Source of the DNA: Letharia columbiana
Lineage: Eukaryota; Ascomycota; Lecanoromycetes; Lecanorales; Parmeliaceae
NCBI RefSeq assembly: GCF_014066305.1
Contig: NW_023501055.1
Span: 310,001-374,000 of the forward strand
Length of the DNA: 64,000 bases
Direction: 5' to 3'
Under the pieces are notes generated by a model, which saw only the letters and a program-made list of their open reading frames with translations, ran no database searches and was not told the origin of the DNA. This document shows positions 14,110-28,956 of this stretch, one piece after another; position 1 is the first letter of the stretch; every line of letters begins with the position of its first letter. The position numbers were made by a program, and so were the translations under genes.

Positions 14110-16940
14110 TCTAAAAAGATAATATAGTATTATTATATATCTAAAAATAAACTATCTCTCTTTATATATTTCTATTTAAAATCTTATTATTAAGACTCTT
14201 TAAATTATCTAATATTAAGTAGTAATTATATATTTTTTTATTTTTTTATAATAATTATACTACTCTTCTATCTATTTAAATATTCTATTACTTCTTTTAA
14301 TTAATATTTAGATTAATAAAGCGAAAAGCTTTTATTAGCGTTATATTTATATTTATAAAATACTTAATTAAGATAAGAAAGCGAGATTTATTATTATTCT
14401 TAAAAGATTATATTATTAAGCTATCGCGATTCTTAAATTAAATAACTAAAGAGTATTAAAGAGTTTCGTTATTTAGATATTCTTACTTAAGCTATTACGA
14501 GTTTATTAATATTATTCGAGATTAATAAAATAGAGAAGAAGATTATATTAGAGCGATAATTAAATTAATTATAAGAGAACTTATAAATATTATTAGCTTT
14601 TTAGAACGTTTATAGATATCTTTATTAAGAGTATTAATTAGCTATTTTAATACGATAAGTTTAAGAATATCTTTTATTAAATTATATAGATAGTAATTAT
14701 ATATACTATCTTATAAATATTATAATTAATTCTTCTTTATATTATCTAGCTTAGAAAACTAATCGCTATTATCTAAATCTATAATAATTCTTATTATTAC
14801 GATACTTAATATCGATTAGCTTTAATTAATACGTCTTAGAGAATTTAAGAATATTAGAAATAATAGTTATAGCGCGTAGTTTATAGATCTTATTAAAGTA
14901 TAATTTATATATAAATTTAAATAAATTATATCTTTAGCTCTAGATCTTATTATATTATATAAAATACTCGATTTTAATTTAATCTTAAATAGTCTAATTA
15001 GTATCTTAAAGAATTTTCTTCTAATCGTCGCTTAATAAATAAATAATCTTTTTTATCTTATAAAATAAAAGCTTTATAAGTAAAGCGTCGCTATTAATAA
15101 TTCTTAATTTTATTATTTATTTAATTATTAGCTTATTTAAAATCATTTATATTTCGTTAATATTTCTCTTTAATTTCTTATTCGATAAAGCGCGTAAGTA
15201 AGACTTTATATTCTCTATACGCTTTTTAATATTATAATATTTCTTCTCTATTATCTTAGATAAAACGATATTTATTTTTTATTATAATTATTTAATTAAT
15301 AAAATTATCGCTATTATATTAATAAAGAATATAGTCTATAATATAATTAAATATTTATAAATAAATAATAGATAATACTTAAACTTCTTCGCTATTCTAT
15401 TATAATATATTTATTTCTTTTTATTCGAGTTTTATATATAAGCGAGATCTTCGATAACGATTTTAGATTACTCTATCTTATAGGCGGTAATTAGTATAAG
15501 CGTTAAGAAGATATTTAATTTTATATTATAGTACTCGTTAACGTAAATTTACTCGATAGCGAAGTTATATATAAATAAGTCTTTTATTTTAACTTAAATA
15601 TAATTCTTATAGAATTTAAATATTATTAAGATTAAGAATCTCTCTTATTTAGATTAAGTTTTATTATTAGCTATATATCTAAATAATTTAATATTTATAG
15701 AGATTAAAGGCTTTAAGCTAATATTATAATATTAAATTAATTTATATATATAAAAGACGCGAAGTTATATTATATTACGATCTTTAAAATCTATTAATTT
15801 AATAATTTCGATAAATTAATTCGCGAAAATTTTAATTAAAATAATTATTAAAAAAAATCTCGATTTAAATATTATTTAGATTATGTAGTTAACTTTATCT
15901 TTATATAAGTATATAATATTAAATATCTTAGTCGAAGGGTATTAAGATTGTCAATTCTTTTAAATAAATTATAATATAAGATATTTATTCGTAAAAGAAG
16001 ACTTCTTAAAAACTTCGACGATAATAATATTTTAATATTCTTCGAGAATATTAAATTATAAAATAAGTTATTATTTAAATATCTAACTTATTAATAATAT
16101 TAGAGTCTAAAGAAATATTTATATTAGCGAGTCGAATAAAAGAATTAAATATATTTATCTTATCGAAGTCGAGCTTATTTATATTAATTACTCTACTATA
16201 AAGATTTATTTAAAGATATCTTTATATTAAATTATATAGCTAATAAATTTTTAAAATAATAAATATTAAAGTTTCTTACGAACTTAAGATATACTCTAAA
16301 TCTCTAAAGATATAAATATTTTTAATACTTTTATTACTACGATTAAATTATAAAATTTACTTTATAATTTTTTAAGTCTAATCTAATTACTATAATCTTC
16401 TTTTTTTATTAAACTTAATCTTTCTATTAGATTAATTAATATAAAGAGTAAATAATTAATAATACTCGAATATATATTCTAATATTAGATCTCTATCGCC
16501 GGCCTTTATATTATCTTATATCTTTTTTTAATTTATAATTTTATTAATCTTAATATCGTAAGAATTAGCTAATTAAAAGACGTAATCTTACTTAATTAAG
16601 AGCTTTATTAATATAATATTTTCTACTATTAAATACCCCCCTCTTATAATAAAGCGCGTTATTACTCTTATAAATTTTAAATATAACGACGTTATTTATT
16701 AGATTATTAACGAACTTCTTTTATAAAAAATAGCGATAAATTTATAATTAAAGATTATTCTTATTTAAGCTAATATTAATAAATTAGAAATCTATCTTAT
16801 TTTCTTTATAGATATTAAGTAAATTAAGTAGTAAGATCGAAGACGAAGCGATAGTAGAATAAGAAGAAAGCGGAATTTTAGTAGATTTAAATTGAGGCGA
16901 GATATTAGTAAATCTAGAAGAAGTTAGAAACTTCGAGATT
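14110..16940 (+). repeat. Unidentified about 2.8-kb repeat, copy I
   Basis: Bases 14,110-16,940 align throughout with 17,640-20,480 at an offset of about 3,530 bp, in the same orientation. Shared landmarks are a 16,040-16,160 segment containing ctaacttattaataatatta and the end near 16,930 (aaacttcgagattt). Plus-strand translation shows a decayed coding frame in which stops fall at glutamine-like positions, so the element was probably protein-coding on the plus strand. I do not recognise the protein. Bases 13,870-14,110 look like a partial extra copy of the left end. Confidence 0.6.
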
Positions 16941-17639
16941 TTCTAAGAATTATCTTATACGAAGTATAGTGAAAGAAAGATATAAAAAAGAAGAATATTA
17001 AGAATTAGAGTTAGAGTTAAAATACTTTAATAAATAACTTAATCTTCTTTATAGATAGAGATTTATTTAATAATTTACTTTAATAATAAATAAAGTTTAA
17101 AAGAAGAATATAATATATTATTAATAATTTATTTAGATCGAAAGCTAGTCTTAGAAATTGAGATAAAAGATTTATATTAGATAGAACTCGATATTAAAAT
17201 TAAGAGTAATTTTAATAAAGATTTTATTAAATATCGTTTATAGTATAAAGTTTACGAAGTAAATATTAAATAATAAATTATAAAGGGAAAATAGTAGAAT
17301 ATAATATTATAAGCGCTAATAACTAGCGCGATAATCGACTATTTAGCTTTAATTTAATAGTTTATCGACTATTTAAATCGTCTATTCGATTTAAATATTT
17401 AATTATAATTTATACTATCTAGAAGCTAGATTAAAGATTATATTAATAATTAAGAATTATAATTAAAAGAATTATAGATATTTAATAGAAGTTAGATATT
17501 AAATCTATTATTACTATTAATTAACTTAAATATATCGCTTATTTAACTCGAATACTAGATATAATAGTAGTATTAAAATCGAACGAGCGATATCTAAGCT
17601 ATCTATATATTCGCGTTATCTATATTTCTAATATTATTA

Positions 17640-20480
17640 TTCTTATCTCTAATATTATTATATATCTAAGATTAAATCATCTCTCTTCGTATATTTCGAT
17701 TTAATATCTTATTATTTAAGCTATTTAGATTATTTAATATTAAATAATAATTATAAATCTTTTTATTTTTCTATAATAGTTATATTACTCTATTATCTAC
17801 TTAAATATTTTATTATTTCTCTTAATCGATATCTAGATTTATAGAGTAAAAGGATCTTATTAAGATTATATCTATATTTATAAAGCGTTTAATAAAGATT
17901 AGAAAATAAGATTCGTTATTATTCTCGAAAGGTTATATTATTATATTATTATAATTCTTAAAAAGAATTATTAAGAAGTATTAATAGTTTCGTAGTTTGA
18001 ATACTCTTATTTAAATTACTACGAGTTTATTAATATTACTTGAGATTAATTAGATAAAGAAGAAAAATATATTAGATTAATAATAAGATTAACGATAGAG
18101 AAACTTATAAAAACAATCAATTTTTTAATACGTCTATATATATTCTTCTTAAGAGTATTAATTAGCTATTTTAAGATAATAAATTTAAAAATATCTTATA
18201 TTAGCTCGTCTAGATAGTAGTTATAAATACTATATTCTAGATATTAAAGCTAGTTATTTTTCTTATTATCTAACTTTATAAAGTTTAATCGCCGTTATCT
18301 TATCTTATAATAATCTTTATTATTTTAATATTTAGAATAAATTAGCTTTAGTTAATATTATTTAAAAAAATCGAGAATATTTAAAATTATTATTATTATT
18401 TAAAGCTTATAAGCTTTATTAAAATATAAGTTATAGATAAAGTTAAAGATATTATAATCTTAAGCTATAACTTTCTTATATTATATAAGATACTTCGCTT
18501 TAGTTTAATCTTAAATAATTCGATTAGTATTCTATAATATCTTTTTTTAATTCTTATTTAATATATAAATAATCTTTTTTATCTTATATAATAAAAGTTT
18601 AATAAATAAAATATCGCTATTAATAATTCTTATCTTCGCTATTTATTTAATTATTAGCTTATCTAGAATTATTTATATTTTATAGATATTTCTTTTTAAC
18701 TCCTTATTCGATAAACTACGCGAGCGAGCTTTTATATTCTCTATCCGCTTTTTAATCTTATAATATACTTTCTCTATTATCTTCGATATAATAAGATTTA
18801 TTTTTTATTATAACTACTTTATCGAGAGAATTATCGCTATTATATCTATAAAGAATTTAATTTATAATATAGCTAAGTATTTATATATGAATAATAAATA
18901 GTATTTATATTTCTTCGCTAGTCTATTACGATATACTCGCTTCTTCTTATATAATTTTTATATACTTACGAAGTTATTAATTACGATTTTAGATTACTCT
19001 ATCTTATAGATATTAATTAATATAAGAATTAAGATAATATCTAATTTTATATTATAGAACTTATTAACGTAGATCTAGTCGATAGCGAAGTTATATTTGA
19101 ATTTCCCTTTATCTTTAATTATAGCTTTTATATAATTCTTATATAACTTAAGAATTATTAAAATTAAAAATCTCTCTTATCTAGATTAAGCTTAATCGTT
19201 AATTATATATTTAAATAATTTAATATTTATAGAGATTAAGAGCTTAGCGCTAACTCTATTATATTAAACTAATTTATATATATAAAATACGCGAAATTAT
19301 ATAATATCGCGATCGTCGAGATCTATAAACTTAATAATTTCTATAAATTAATTCGCGAAAGTCTTTATTAGAATAATAATAAAAAAGAATTTTGTTTTAG
19401 ATATTATTTAGACTACGTAATTCGCTTTATTTTTATATAAATAAGTAATATTAAGTATCTCGGCCGAAGAGTATTAGAACTATTAATTCTTTCGAACGAA
19501 TTATAATATAAGATATTTATTCGCGAAGAGAGATTTCTTAAAGATTTCGACGATAATAATATTCTAATATTTTTTAAAAATATTAAATTATAAAGTAAGT
19601 TATTATTTAAATATCTAACTTATTAATAATATTAAAGTCTAAAGAAATATTTATATTAGCGAGTCGAATAAAAGAATTAGATATATTTATCTTATTAAAG
19701 CCGGGCTTATTCGTATTAATAGTTTCTTTATATCTATTTACTTAAAAGCGTTATTATATTAAATCGTAGAATTAATAGATCGTTAAAATAATAGAGATTA
19801 ATCTTTCTCGCGAATCTAAGACATAGTTTAAGCCTCTAAATATTCGAGTATTATTAATACTTATATTATTATAATTAAATTATAAGACTTACTTTATAAT
19901 TTAATAAGTTATATTAAATTACTAAGATCTTCCTTTCTTATCGAGCTTTATTTTTCTATTATATTAATTAATATAAAGAATAGATAACTAATAGTACTCG
20001 AATATATACTCTAATATTAGATCTTTATCGTCGACTTTTATATTATTCTATATCTTTCTTTAATTTATAATCTTATTAATTTTAATATTATAAGAATTAG
20101 CTAATTAAAAAGTATAATCTTATTTAATTAAGAGCTTTATTAATATAATATCTTCTATTATTAAATACTTCTTCTTTTATAATAAAAGCGTATTATTATT
20201 TTTATAAGTTTTAAGTATAATAACGTTATCTATTAGATTATTAATAAACTTCTTTTATAAAGAATAGCGACGAACTTATAATTAAGAATTATCTTCGTTT
20301 AAGCTAATATTAATAAATTAAAAATCTATTTTATTTTTTTTATAGATATTAAGTAAGTTAAGTAATAAGATTAAAGATTAAGCGATAATAGAATAGAGAG
20401 AAAGCGAAATTTCGATAAAATTAAGTTAAGGCGGGGTATTAGTAAATTTAAGAGAGATTAAAAACTTCGAGATTTATTAA
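17640..20480 (+). repeat. Unidentified about 2.8-kb repeat, copy II
   Basis: This is the second direct copy of the element at 14,110-16,940, separated from it by about 700 bp. The longest near-identical block is 19,600-19,700 (versus 16,070-16,170). Differences between the copies are mostly A/G and T/C, as expected after independent RIP. The family is unassigned. Confidence 0.6.
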
Positions 20481-22283
20481 TACTTAATAGAAGAAAAGGC
20501 TAAATACTTAAGTATTCTAAAGAGTTGTTAAGATTAAAAATATAAGTATATTAATAAATCTCGCGAAGTTTTAAAGATATTAACTTCGATATCTAACGTC
20601 TTAATTAAAGTTAGAATTAATATTAATACTTATTATTAATATAAAAAAGCGAGATTAATAAATCTTTAATTACGCGTTATAAGAATATTCGCTATTTAAA
20701 TATATATACTCGCTCTTAATACTTATATATCTTTTATAAATTATTATTATTATTTACGACTAAGCTCGTATTATCTACTTTATAAATTAGACGAAATAAT
20801 ATTATAGAATTTTCATTAATATCGTCTTAGAATTATTTTAATTAAAGATAAATAATAAGAGCTTTAAAGCTAAGTTACTTCTAGAATTAAGAGATTATTA
20901 TTAAATTATCTATTAACTTCTAAATAAAGACGAGTTTATATTTATTTAAATTATTAATAATAATAAGTTAAAGGAAGTTAATGTTAGAGGGGTTTTTAAT
21001 CGATAGTCTATTAAATTAATAAGAGTTTATTAATCTCTTAATTATTAAGAGCTTCTAGATCTTCGCATATTTATCTTTCTATATTTCTATCGATTCCCTC
21101 TTAAATAATTACTTCTCTTACTTTATAAGCGCCTCGTTAATTAATAAGATTAATTTATATAAGAATTTAAGAAGAAAGCTAAGGTCTTATATAACTATAT
21201 AATTAGAAATAGATAGTAACTAGATAATCTCGCTTATAATAATATTAATCTTTTTCTTATATAATCTTATAGGCCTTTTTTTAAAGGCCTTTATATCTTA
21301 ATTAATACGAGAACTTCTCTTTTATTGCTTTAAATATAGGCTCTAAAAATCGAAGTCCTTTACGAATATTATCTCGATTCGCGAGAACGTCTAATTTAGC
21401 GATATCGATTTTAAAATAAAAATCGATTTCGATAAACGCTATTATTATAAGTATATTATTTAAAAAAAGTATAGATATTAATATAATAATATATATAATA
21501 CAATAATAAGAAAATACGCGTTAGATTAAGTAAGATATAAGATAAAAGAAATTTAAATAAAATTATAGAGTTCGAGTCGAATATTCGATGTTATTTCTCG
21601 AAATATATATTATATCTTCGATTAACTTTAATTAATTATAAGTAGACTTTAATTAACGCTAACTTTATTAATAACTATCTTAATAGCCTTAATTAAATAT
21701 TAATATATCGTATTTTTAACTAACTTTAATTAATTACTAATAAAAACTTCGATAAGAGCTTTAACTAGCGTTAAAATTAATAACGCGTATATCGATAATA
21801 AAAGTACGAATTTCGCTATTATATCTGCTGGGAATATAAATTTATTTAATAATAATATAGATTTTCTAACATTTATTCTCTATTAATAATTTCGAGATTA
21901 ATAATCTTCGATAGAATTTAAGCGATAATAATTACTTCGATAATTAGTATTTTAAAAATTAATACTTATTTTAACTTTTTAATATAAAAGATAATAATAA
22001 AATATAGCGATTAATAGATACTATATTTATATAATTTTCATCTACTCTTTAATCAATTAATAAATAATTAAGTTCCTTTTTTAGTAGATATACTAATCTT
22101 CTTTTTTCTTTATATCTATAAAAATCGATTAATTAGATTATTTTCTCTTCGAATATATATAGCTCTTAATAATTCGTTTAGCTTCGATCGTTTATATCTA
22201 AAAGACTTTTATTCTAATATAAAAATATATTAGCTAATTAAATATAATAAAATAACTATATATTATAAGTAACGATAAATAAA

Positions 22284-22450
22284 CTTTATTACGAGCGTAT
22301 CTTACTTAGCTCTTAGCTCTATAACTAGCGAGCCTTAAGCGGAGATATCCTCTATTATATTATACCTCCTTTCTATATATATAGTTCGATAGCCTTATTA
22401 TTCTATTCTATCTTATTTATACTAGTATCGTATCTATACTAGTCCTGACA
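22284..22450 (-). repeat. 167-bp LTR-like repeat, copy 1
   Basis: Read on the minus strand it starts TGTCAGGACTAG. It aligns over its whole length with 25,030-25,196 (same orientation) and with the reverse complement of 37,851-38,017. It is partly RIPped. The TGTTAGG-type start suggests an LTR end, but the other LTR end and a primer-binding site were not identified. Confidence 0.65.
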
Positions 22451-25029
22451 TTATAATAAGGCTCCTTCGTATACCCCCGGCGAAGAGAATTGACGGGTTT
22501 TTCACTTTCTGCTTAGAGTAAGCGACCGAGCTTGATAAAGAAAACGCTAGGTATTTCTACCATATAGAAGCTCTATCATACATTTAAATTATCAAACACC
22601 TACATCATTCGAAAAAATCTATATCGAATAACCTATATTATTAACGGTAGTCTAATTCATCTAAAAACGAGTCCCCTACATCGAATACAAGAAATTCTTC
22701 TCCGCTCCGTTCCTCACATAAAGTCTATTACCGGCTAAGAGACCCTCGGCGAACTTCCTATCATTCGAAAGGATACTATTTAAAGTACTCATAGTCTTAA
22801 CGATAACTTAATCGATTAAGAAACGAAAGGAATAACACTATTTCGAGCGTTATAGTCAAATTTCGACTCTTAACATAGAGATCTACCACCTTTCTCGACT
22901 CGCGCACGCCTTTATAGTACCGGAATTTCAGAGACCTCTCCGCTTTACTTCGTTTTTACCTATATTCAATACATTATAAGTTTCTCAAATTCTTACTTAA
23001 ATCCACCTACATCAATACTAAAATACATCTCTCCGCATCGCCGATTACCTATATACTAGAGTCATTTCTATCTTATATACGACGATCTACATATAAGATA
23101 TTCGCCTCTAAATTCGCTATGACTCTATATACCACGTGTTCAGCGCTCTCTATCTGCTGAGGATCTTTATTAGCGATTCTATATTAATTAAGAGGAGATA
23201 TTAGGATAATAATAGGAGACGTAGGGCCAAAACTCGCCTAGAATCTCTATTCCACCTCCATCCCCACCTTCACCCACTTCACGAGATTTCGAAGCACTTA
23301 GAGCAAGTCGATATCGACTAAATTCGCCACAGCCAGTTCGATAGTAAATTAGATAGCCACTTAGCCTAAGGCTATTAGATTTATCTATCTTTATAGACAC
23401 TAATTTAATATTATTCGATAATTAAAAAATGAGAATTTAAGACAAGCTTATCTATAATAATAATCATTTCCTCACCGATGTTTTTAAAATTATCTACGTT
23501 ATAATGAGACTTAAAGGGGAAGCTAGTTAGTATATATCTATTAGACGACGATATCGCTTATATTCTATAATTAATATTCTTTTAAATTATCTAAGCGATA
23601 TATACGAAATATTATTATCTATTATTCGATAGATATATTAGCGTATTTATAGTAGAATAAGTTAAGGGAGTTAGCCCTTTCTTAAATTCTATAAAGACTT
23701 TATAATATACGCCGAATACGAAAACAATTTCAAAGACACTAATAATATTATACGTAATTTGCGAGAGAAATTAGAGCTTCGTTTATATAACGCATTTACT
23801 ATATGTAAAAGAAATTAAATTATATCTTAGCTAAAGGAGTATATTATAAGAAAATAGCTTAATTATTAAGAATTTATAGAGGAACTCGCTAAAAAGAAAG
23901 TAAAGAGGTTTATAGAATAATATATAAAAGTAAAGGTCGAGGCCGATATTAAAAAGGGGAAATACTCGATTATAACCTGTTCTAACGTGAGCGATAATGA
24001 GGGTTTAAATGTCGATTAGATATACGAACGTAGGTGTGAAAACTAAGTTAATATATAGAAGTATAGTAAATACTCCCGCCCTAACATAGATATCGATGAA
24101 GTATTCGAACTCAGTTACTAGGGCTATCTATAATCAAAGACGCAGCAGCCATTTGAAACCAGTAGAGGTACCGGTAAATCCTCGGACATCGCGTTTTTAA
24201 ACGAATTAAAACCATTCGATGTCTTTAGAATGGCCTCATTTTTTCATATTCGCAAATCGACTCCGTAGGCCCATATTACTCAATAATACCTCATATCAGA
24301 CCCATCAATCAGGCCCCCCTTGTTGTCATATGCATGAAGGTCTTTTCAAGTCATGGTGTAGTATCGATGGACCTTACTATCGTCGTTGGTAGCCTCAATT
24401 ATTCTCGGCTAAATGACATCCCATGGAGAAACTTATATCAGAATCATTTGATGTTAATTTAGAGTTTTAGCGCTTACGGCTCGATTCGGTTCGAAAGGCC
24501 TCGATTAATTATATTATATTATTTCATTAATATCCTTTACGCTGGAATATCGATTCGAGAGTCATCATAGATTACCGCAACAATTATGATTATTACTTAC
24601 TTATTCTTCCACCGATTTCCTTCTAATTAAGTTCCCTATACTTATTATACCTTTAGCTAGTAATAAGGCTAATACGGGAATTTATACAAAGCCTGTTACT
24701 GCTGCTACCGCCGCTGGGGAAGAATGCCGTATTGAAAGTCCCGGGCATCAAAAGTTCTTTATTTTTATGGATTTTCAGCGAGCACAACACATAAACATGC
24801 GATGGAATTATTCAATTCTTTTCAAGGCCTATTATAAGCAGGCTGGACGGGAGAAGAATTTGGAGAATCTTGCTGGTACGCAGGCAAGACATAGCTACAT
24901 CTCCAGGATCTCAATCATCTCCAGTCAAGGCTTGCCGGGACTATGGATGTTTGGAGATATAAGGCAAGCAATAAGCCTGCATCTCCGGTCTATCAGCCAT
25001 GGGGGCCATGGCTCTTTAAGAGGGGGGAG
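22451..25029. other. Low-RIP island between two LTR-like repeats
   Basis: Composition rises towards normal here, most clearly at 24,120-25,030 where CpA/TpG and GC-rich words reappear. The segment lies exactly between two same-orientation 167-bp repeats, the arrangement of an LTR element, but I find no gag or pol motif on either strand. The only open frames are a 105-codon plus-strand frame at 24,767-25,084, which runs into the repeat, and a 70-codon minus-strand frame at 23,188-23,400. Neither resembles a known protein. A perfect hairpin with 8-bp arms (AGCCATGG/CCATGGCT, 3-nt loop) lies at 24,995-25,013. Confidence 0.4.
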
Positions 25030-25196
25030 TACTATTATGAGCGTACTCTACTTAGCCCTCAGCCCTATGACTAGCGGGCCTTGACGGAGGCATCCCCTAT
25101 CATATTATATCTCCTTTCCACATATATAGTTCGATAGCCTTATTATCCTCGTTCTACCTCACTTATACTAATATCGCACCTATGCTAATCCTAACA
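25030..25196 (-). repeat. 167-bp LTR-like repeat, copy 2 (least RIPped)
   Basis: Read on the minus strand it starts TGTTAGGATTAGC. This copy keeps C and G at positions where copies 1 and 3 have T and A, so it is the closest to the ancestral sequence and either inserted late or escaped RIP. Confidence 0.65.
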
Positions 25197-28100
25197 AACT
25201 TAATATATTTCTTTTATAATATTTAAAATTATTTTTAGAGATACTACTATCTAAATCAAACGGTTTAAATTAAAGTAAAATTAATTTTTTTATATAAAAT
25301 ATATATCTCTAAATTATATACTCTATAAGCGATTTTACTATTTTAAAGTAAATATATAAACGTAGTTTTATATATATAAAAGCGCTTTAACTATATATAT
25401 ATTAAATATAAAGAAATATTTAAAAATAATAAAAGTATTCCTCTTCTAGACAGCTCGTTATAGATTCTTTCTTTTTATAAATACTTATTAATATAAGATA
25501 TTTTTTATATATAAATTTATAAATATCTTTTATATAATTATAAAGAATATAAAGTTAAAATTAGACTTCGCGATAAGTAAGGCTAAAGTAATAATATATA
25601 TTCGCTAAGACGTTAATACGTTATCGATTACTAAAGAACGCGTATCTTATAATTAATTAATAATAGATAAAAGAATATATATCGAGTATATCGCTTTTAT
25701 AAAAAATAATATAAAAATAGTAGTGGATTTATTAAATACCTACGAGGTTGCAGAAAGCGAAAATCGATTCTTTTATACGCGTTTTTCGATATTATAGATC
25801 GCGATATAATTAATAATATTAATAATCTAATAGCTCTAATTATTATAAGAGAAGAAGATATATATTTACTCGAAGGTAATATAACTACGAATTCGATATT
25901 ATAATAGTAATTAAATAAGTAAGAGATAAGAAAAGAGAGGATAAACGTGATATAAATAATGAATCTAGATAATAAGATAATAGTACTCTTTATCTCTATA
26001 ATAGACTTAAGTTATAATATTATAATTTCGTCTTTAATAGTTAATTCTATAGAATTATATTTAAGAGAGTAAAGCGCTAAGAGATTAATAGAATTATAAT
26101 TTAAATTAAAGTCTCTTAATTAAATAAAATTAATATTTAATTATCGAATTAGATCGAACGTTAAATCGATATTCGATATAAATAATTTTTAAAATCTATT
26201 TAAATCCCGGGAAGATTATACGCTAGCGCTATAGTTTCTTAAGTCGAGATTCTTCGATAATAATATTAATAAGTTCTTTCGCGACGTTTATTTATAGCGA
26301 TTTCGAGACGGCTATAGCTTTAACGGCGCGAAATTATTAAGATATAAGATATAGAATATATATAGCGATAATATCGACGACGATTAAACTAGCTAGTCTT
26401 TTAAAATTTATAACTTTAAATTTAAATTAAGATCGAAGATATATTATATTATTTACTTCGATATTATAAATATTATTAAAATATTTTTAATATATAAATC
26501 TTTTAATATAAGCTTATATTATCGATTTATATATTAAAGAAATACTAATAAAGCGAGAGTCTATAGCGAGATATATATTACGAATTAATAGTAGAAAACG
26601 TAGAATAAGCTATTTAATAGCTTTATTATCGTTTTTATTATTTTAATATTAAATAAAACTTATCTCTCTCGAATATATAAGAACTAATATACTTAATTAA
26701 TTTATATTACGATTAAGAATCTTTAATAAAACGCGTAATACGCGTATAGTAGATCGAGTATAGTAATTTTAGAAATAATATTAATTATTACGAAAAAAGA
26801 AGTTAAGGCCTAGATTTATTATTATATCTTAGATTTAATAATCGAAGATAACTTCTTATACTCTCGCGATATATTATTTATTAACGAAGTATATTTAGTA
26901 ATTAAAAAATACTTTAAATATAATATTAATATATAATACGCGAACGATTTAACTCGAAGATATTATTTAATACTAGTTACTATAATATTAAACTATAAAA
27001 AATAAATAATAATTACTTTAATCTTAAGTGATAGATATTATTCTATATATATAATCTTATTTATAAAGAGAAAGCGATTATATCTCTTAATTCTATATTC
27101 TAAATAAATATTCGAGTATATAATTAAGTAGCTAAGATTATAAAAGAGATATATTAAAAAGATATCGAAATACTTATAAGATATAATATTCTACGATCGT
27201 CGTTCTTTTATCGACGACTACTTCGCTATTAATATATATCGATTATAATACTTCGATATTCTATACTTCTTAATAATTAAAAGACTTATAGACTATCTAC
27301 TTAAATAATAAATTAAATATATTAAGGCTATAAAGATAGAGAATAAGATAAATAAGCTTCTTAATACCCGCTTTTAGGCGATCCCTAGTTATATTAATCT
27401 AAGATATATTAAGTCTCTAAGTAAAAAGATATAGTAAATAGAAGAGAATAGTCGAATTCTATAGAGAACGATAATAGCTATCTTTATATCGATCTTAGTT
27501 AAATTAAATTCGAATATATTATATATAAATCGCGCTATTCTTAATCTTATTATATTAACGAGATATCGTTCTTATAATAATAATACTATTCGATATCTAC
27601 TCGCGACCTTAGCTCGAATTAATCTATTAAAAGAGATTTTTCGAGTATATAAATCTCTAAATAAAACGACGGGTAAAGGTTACTTTAACTTCTTAAAGTT
27701 TTATAGTATTAATTACTTACTTAAAATAATATAATTATTTAACTTATTTAATAGATTAATTATTTAAACGAGAGAAAAGGCGTATATTAAATTTTTTAAA
27801 AAGTATTATAAACTAACGAATAAGTATAATAACTATATTAAATAAATTATATATTATAATATCGTATATTAAAAGATAATTATAATACGTAATCTCGTTA
27901 AGTATTAAGATATAAAAGTATTATTATCTATAATTAAGAGATTATAAAAGAAAGAGAAGAAGACTAAAACGAGAACTTCTTTAGATCTTTATATCTAAAA
28001 TTAATAGATAAATAATAAGAAGCGTAATATTATAAGATAGATTTATTATTATAATAGTTATTATTAGCGATTAGTAGAGGTTGTTACTAAATAATTAAAG

Positions 28101-28956
28101 TTAAATACTTTTTTTAAAACTCTAATCGCCTTTATTTAAATAAATCGAATAAAATTAAGGAAATATTATCTATTTAAGAGAGATAATAATATTAATATAC
28201 GTAAGGCGAACTATAAATAAATACGTCGATATTCAATTTATATCTATTTTAATATTTAATATTAAAAGACTCTTAAAAAGAATTCTCTAAATATAGCTCG
28301 CTTATTTAAAGATATTATTATCTATAAAGTTATTAATTAACTCTTTCGAAAAAGATAATATAAAAACTACGCTTAGGTTTATAAATATAATTAATAAATC
28401 TTTAATACTAATAAGATTCTTTCGAGAAAACTAATAGAAAAAGTATTAGTCGTAATAAAAGTAATAAATCTAGCTCGTAGAGATTTTAAATAAAGATTAA
28501 CTTATCTATAGAATATTTTTATAAAGATATTTAAATATCGATATAATAGATAAATTTAGAAATATTATAATATAATAAAAGTAGAAAGAACGCAGCTATT
28601 AATAGCGCGAAATCTAAAAATTCTCGAAAAATAACGATTCTATAGCCTCGTAAGTATTAAGAGAAGTATATATATTATATCCGCGTTAATAAAAGATAAG
28701 AAATTTTATTATATTAATAGCTTTATCGACTTTAATTAATATAATAATATCTATAATTTAAACTTTTTAAATAAGAGCTATAGAGTAATAAAGGAGATTA
28801 ATATATATTATATTATAAGATAATAGAGATATCGAGGATTTAGATCTTAGAATATTAGAAATAGAATTAAATATATAACGGGTAAAATCGGTTTTAGTTA
28901 CTCTTCTCGACTTAAATATCTTTCTTAATTTAAATATCTTTCTTAACTTAGATATT
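25197..28956. repeat. AT-rich RIP-degraded repeat DNA, family not identified
   Basis: This stretch is strongly AT-rich and decayed, without an open frame. Patches with regular GA-rich and CT-rich strand bias suggest former coding sequence, but no motif could be assigned. I see no host gene. Confidence 0.6.

Larger units (their letters stand above)
1..22283. repeat. AT-rich RIP-degraded repeat compartment, left part
   Basis: This stretch is overwhelmingly A and T, has almost no CpA/TpG, and carries no open frame worth calling. Where protein can be recognised (Gypsy reverse transcriptase near 5 kb) the frame is full of TAA/TAG where CAA/CAG is expected, the usual outcome of RIP in Pezizomycotina. 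Recognisable pieces are listed separately. The rest (roughly 1-4,690, 8,470-14,110 and 20,480-22,283) is repeat-like but I could not assign a family. I see no host gene here. Confidence 0.85.

Noticed and set aside
24767..25084. 105-codon frame in the low-RIP island as a host gene
   Set aside because: It runs into the LTR-like repeat and has no recognisable domain; more likely part of a repeat element.
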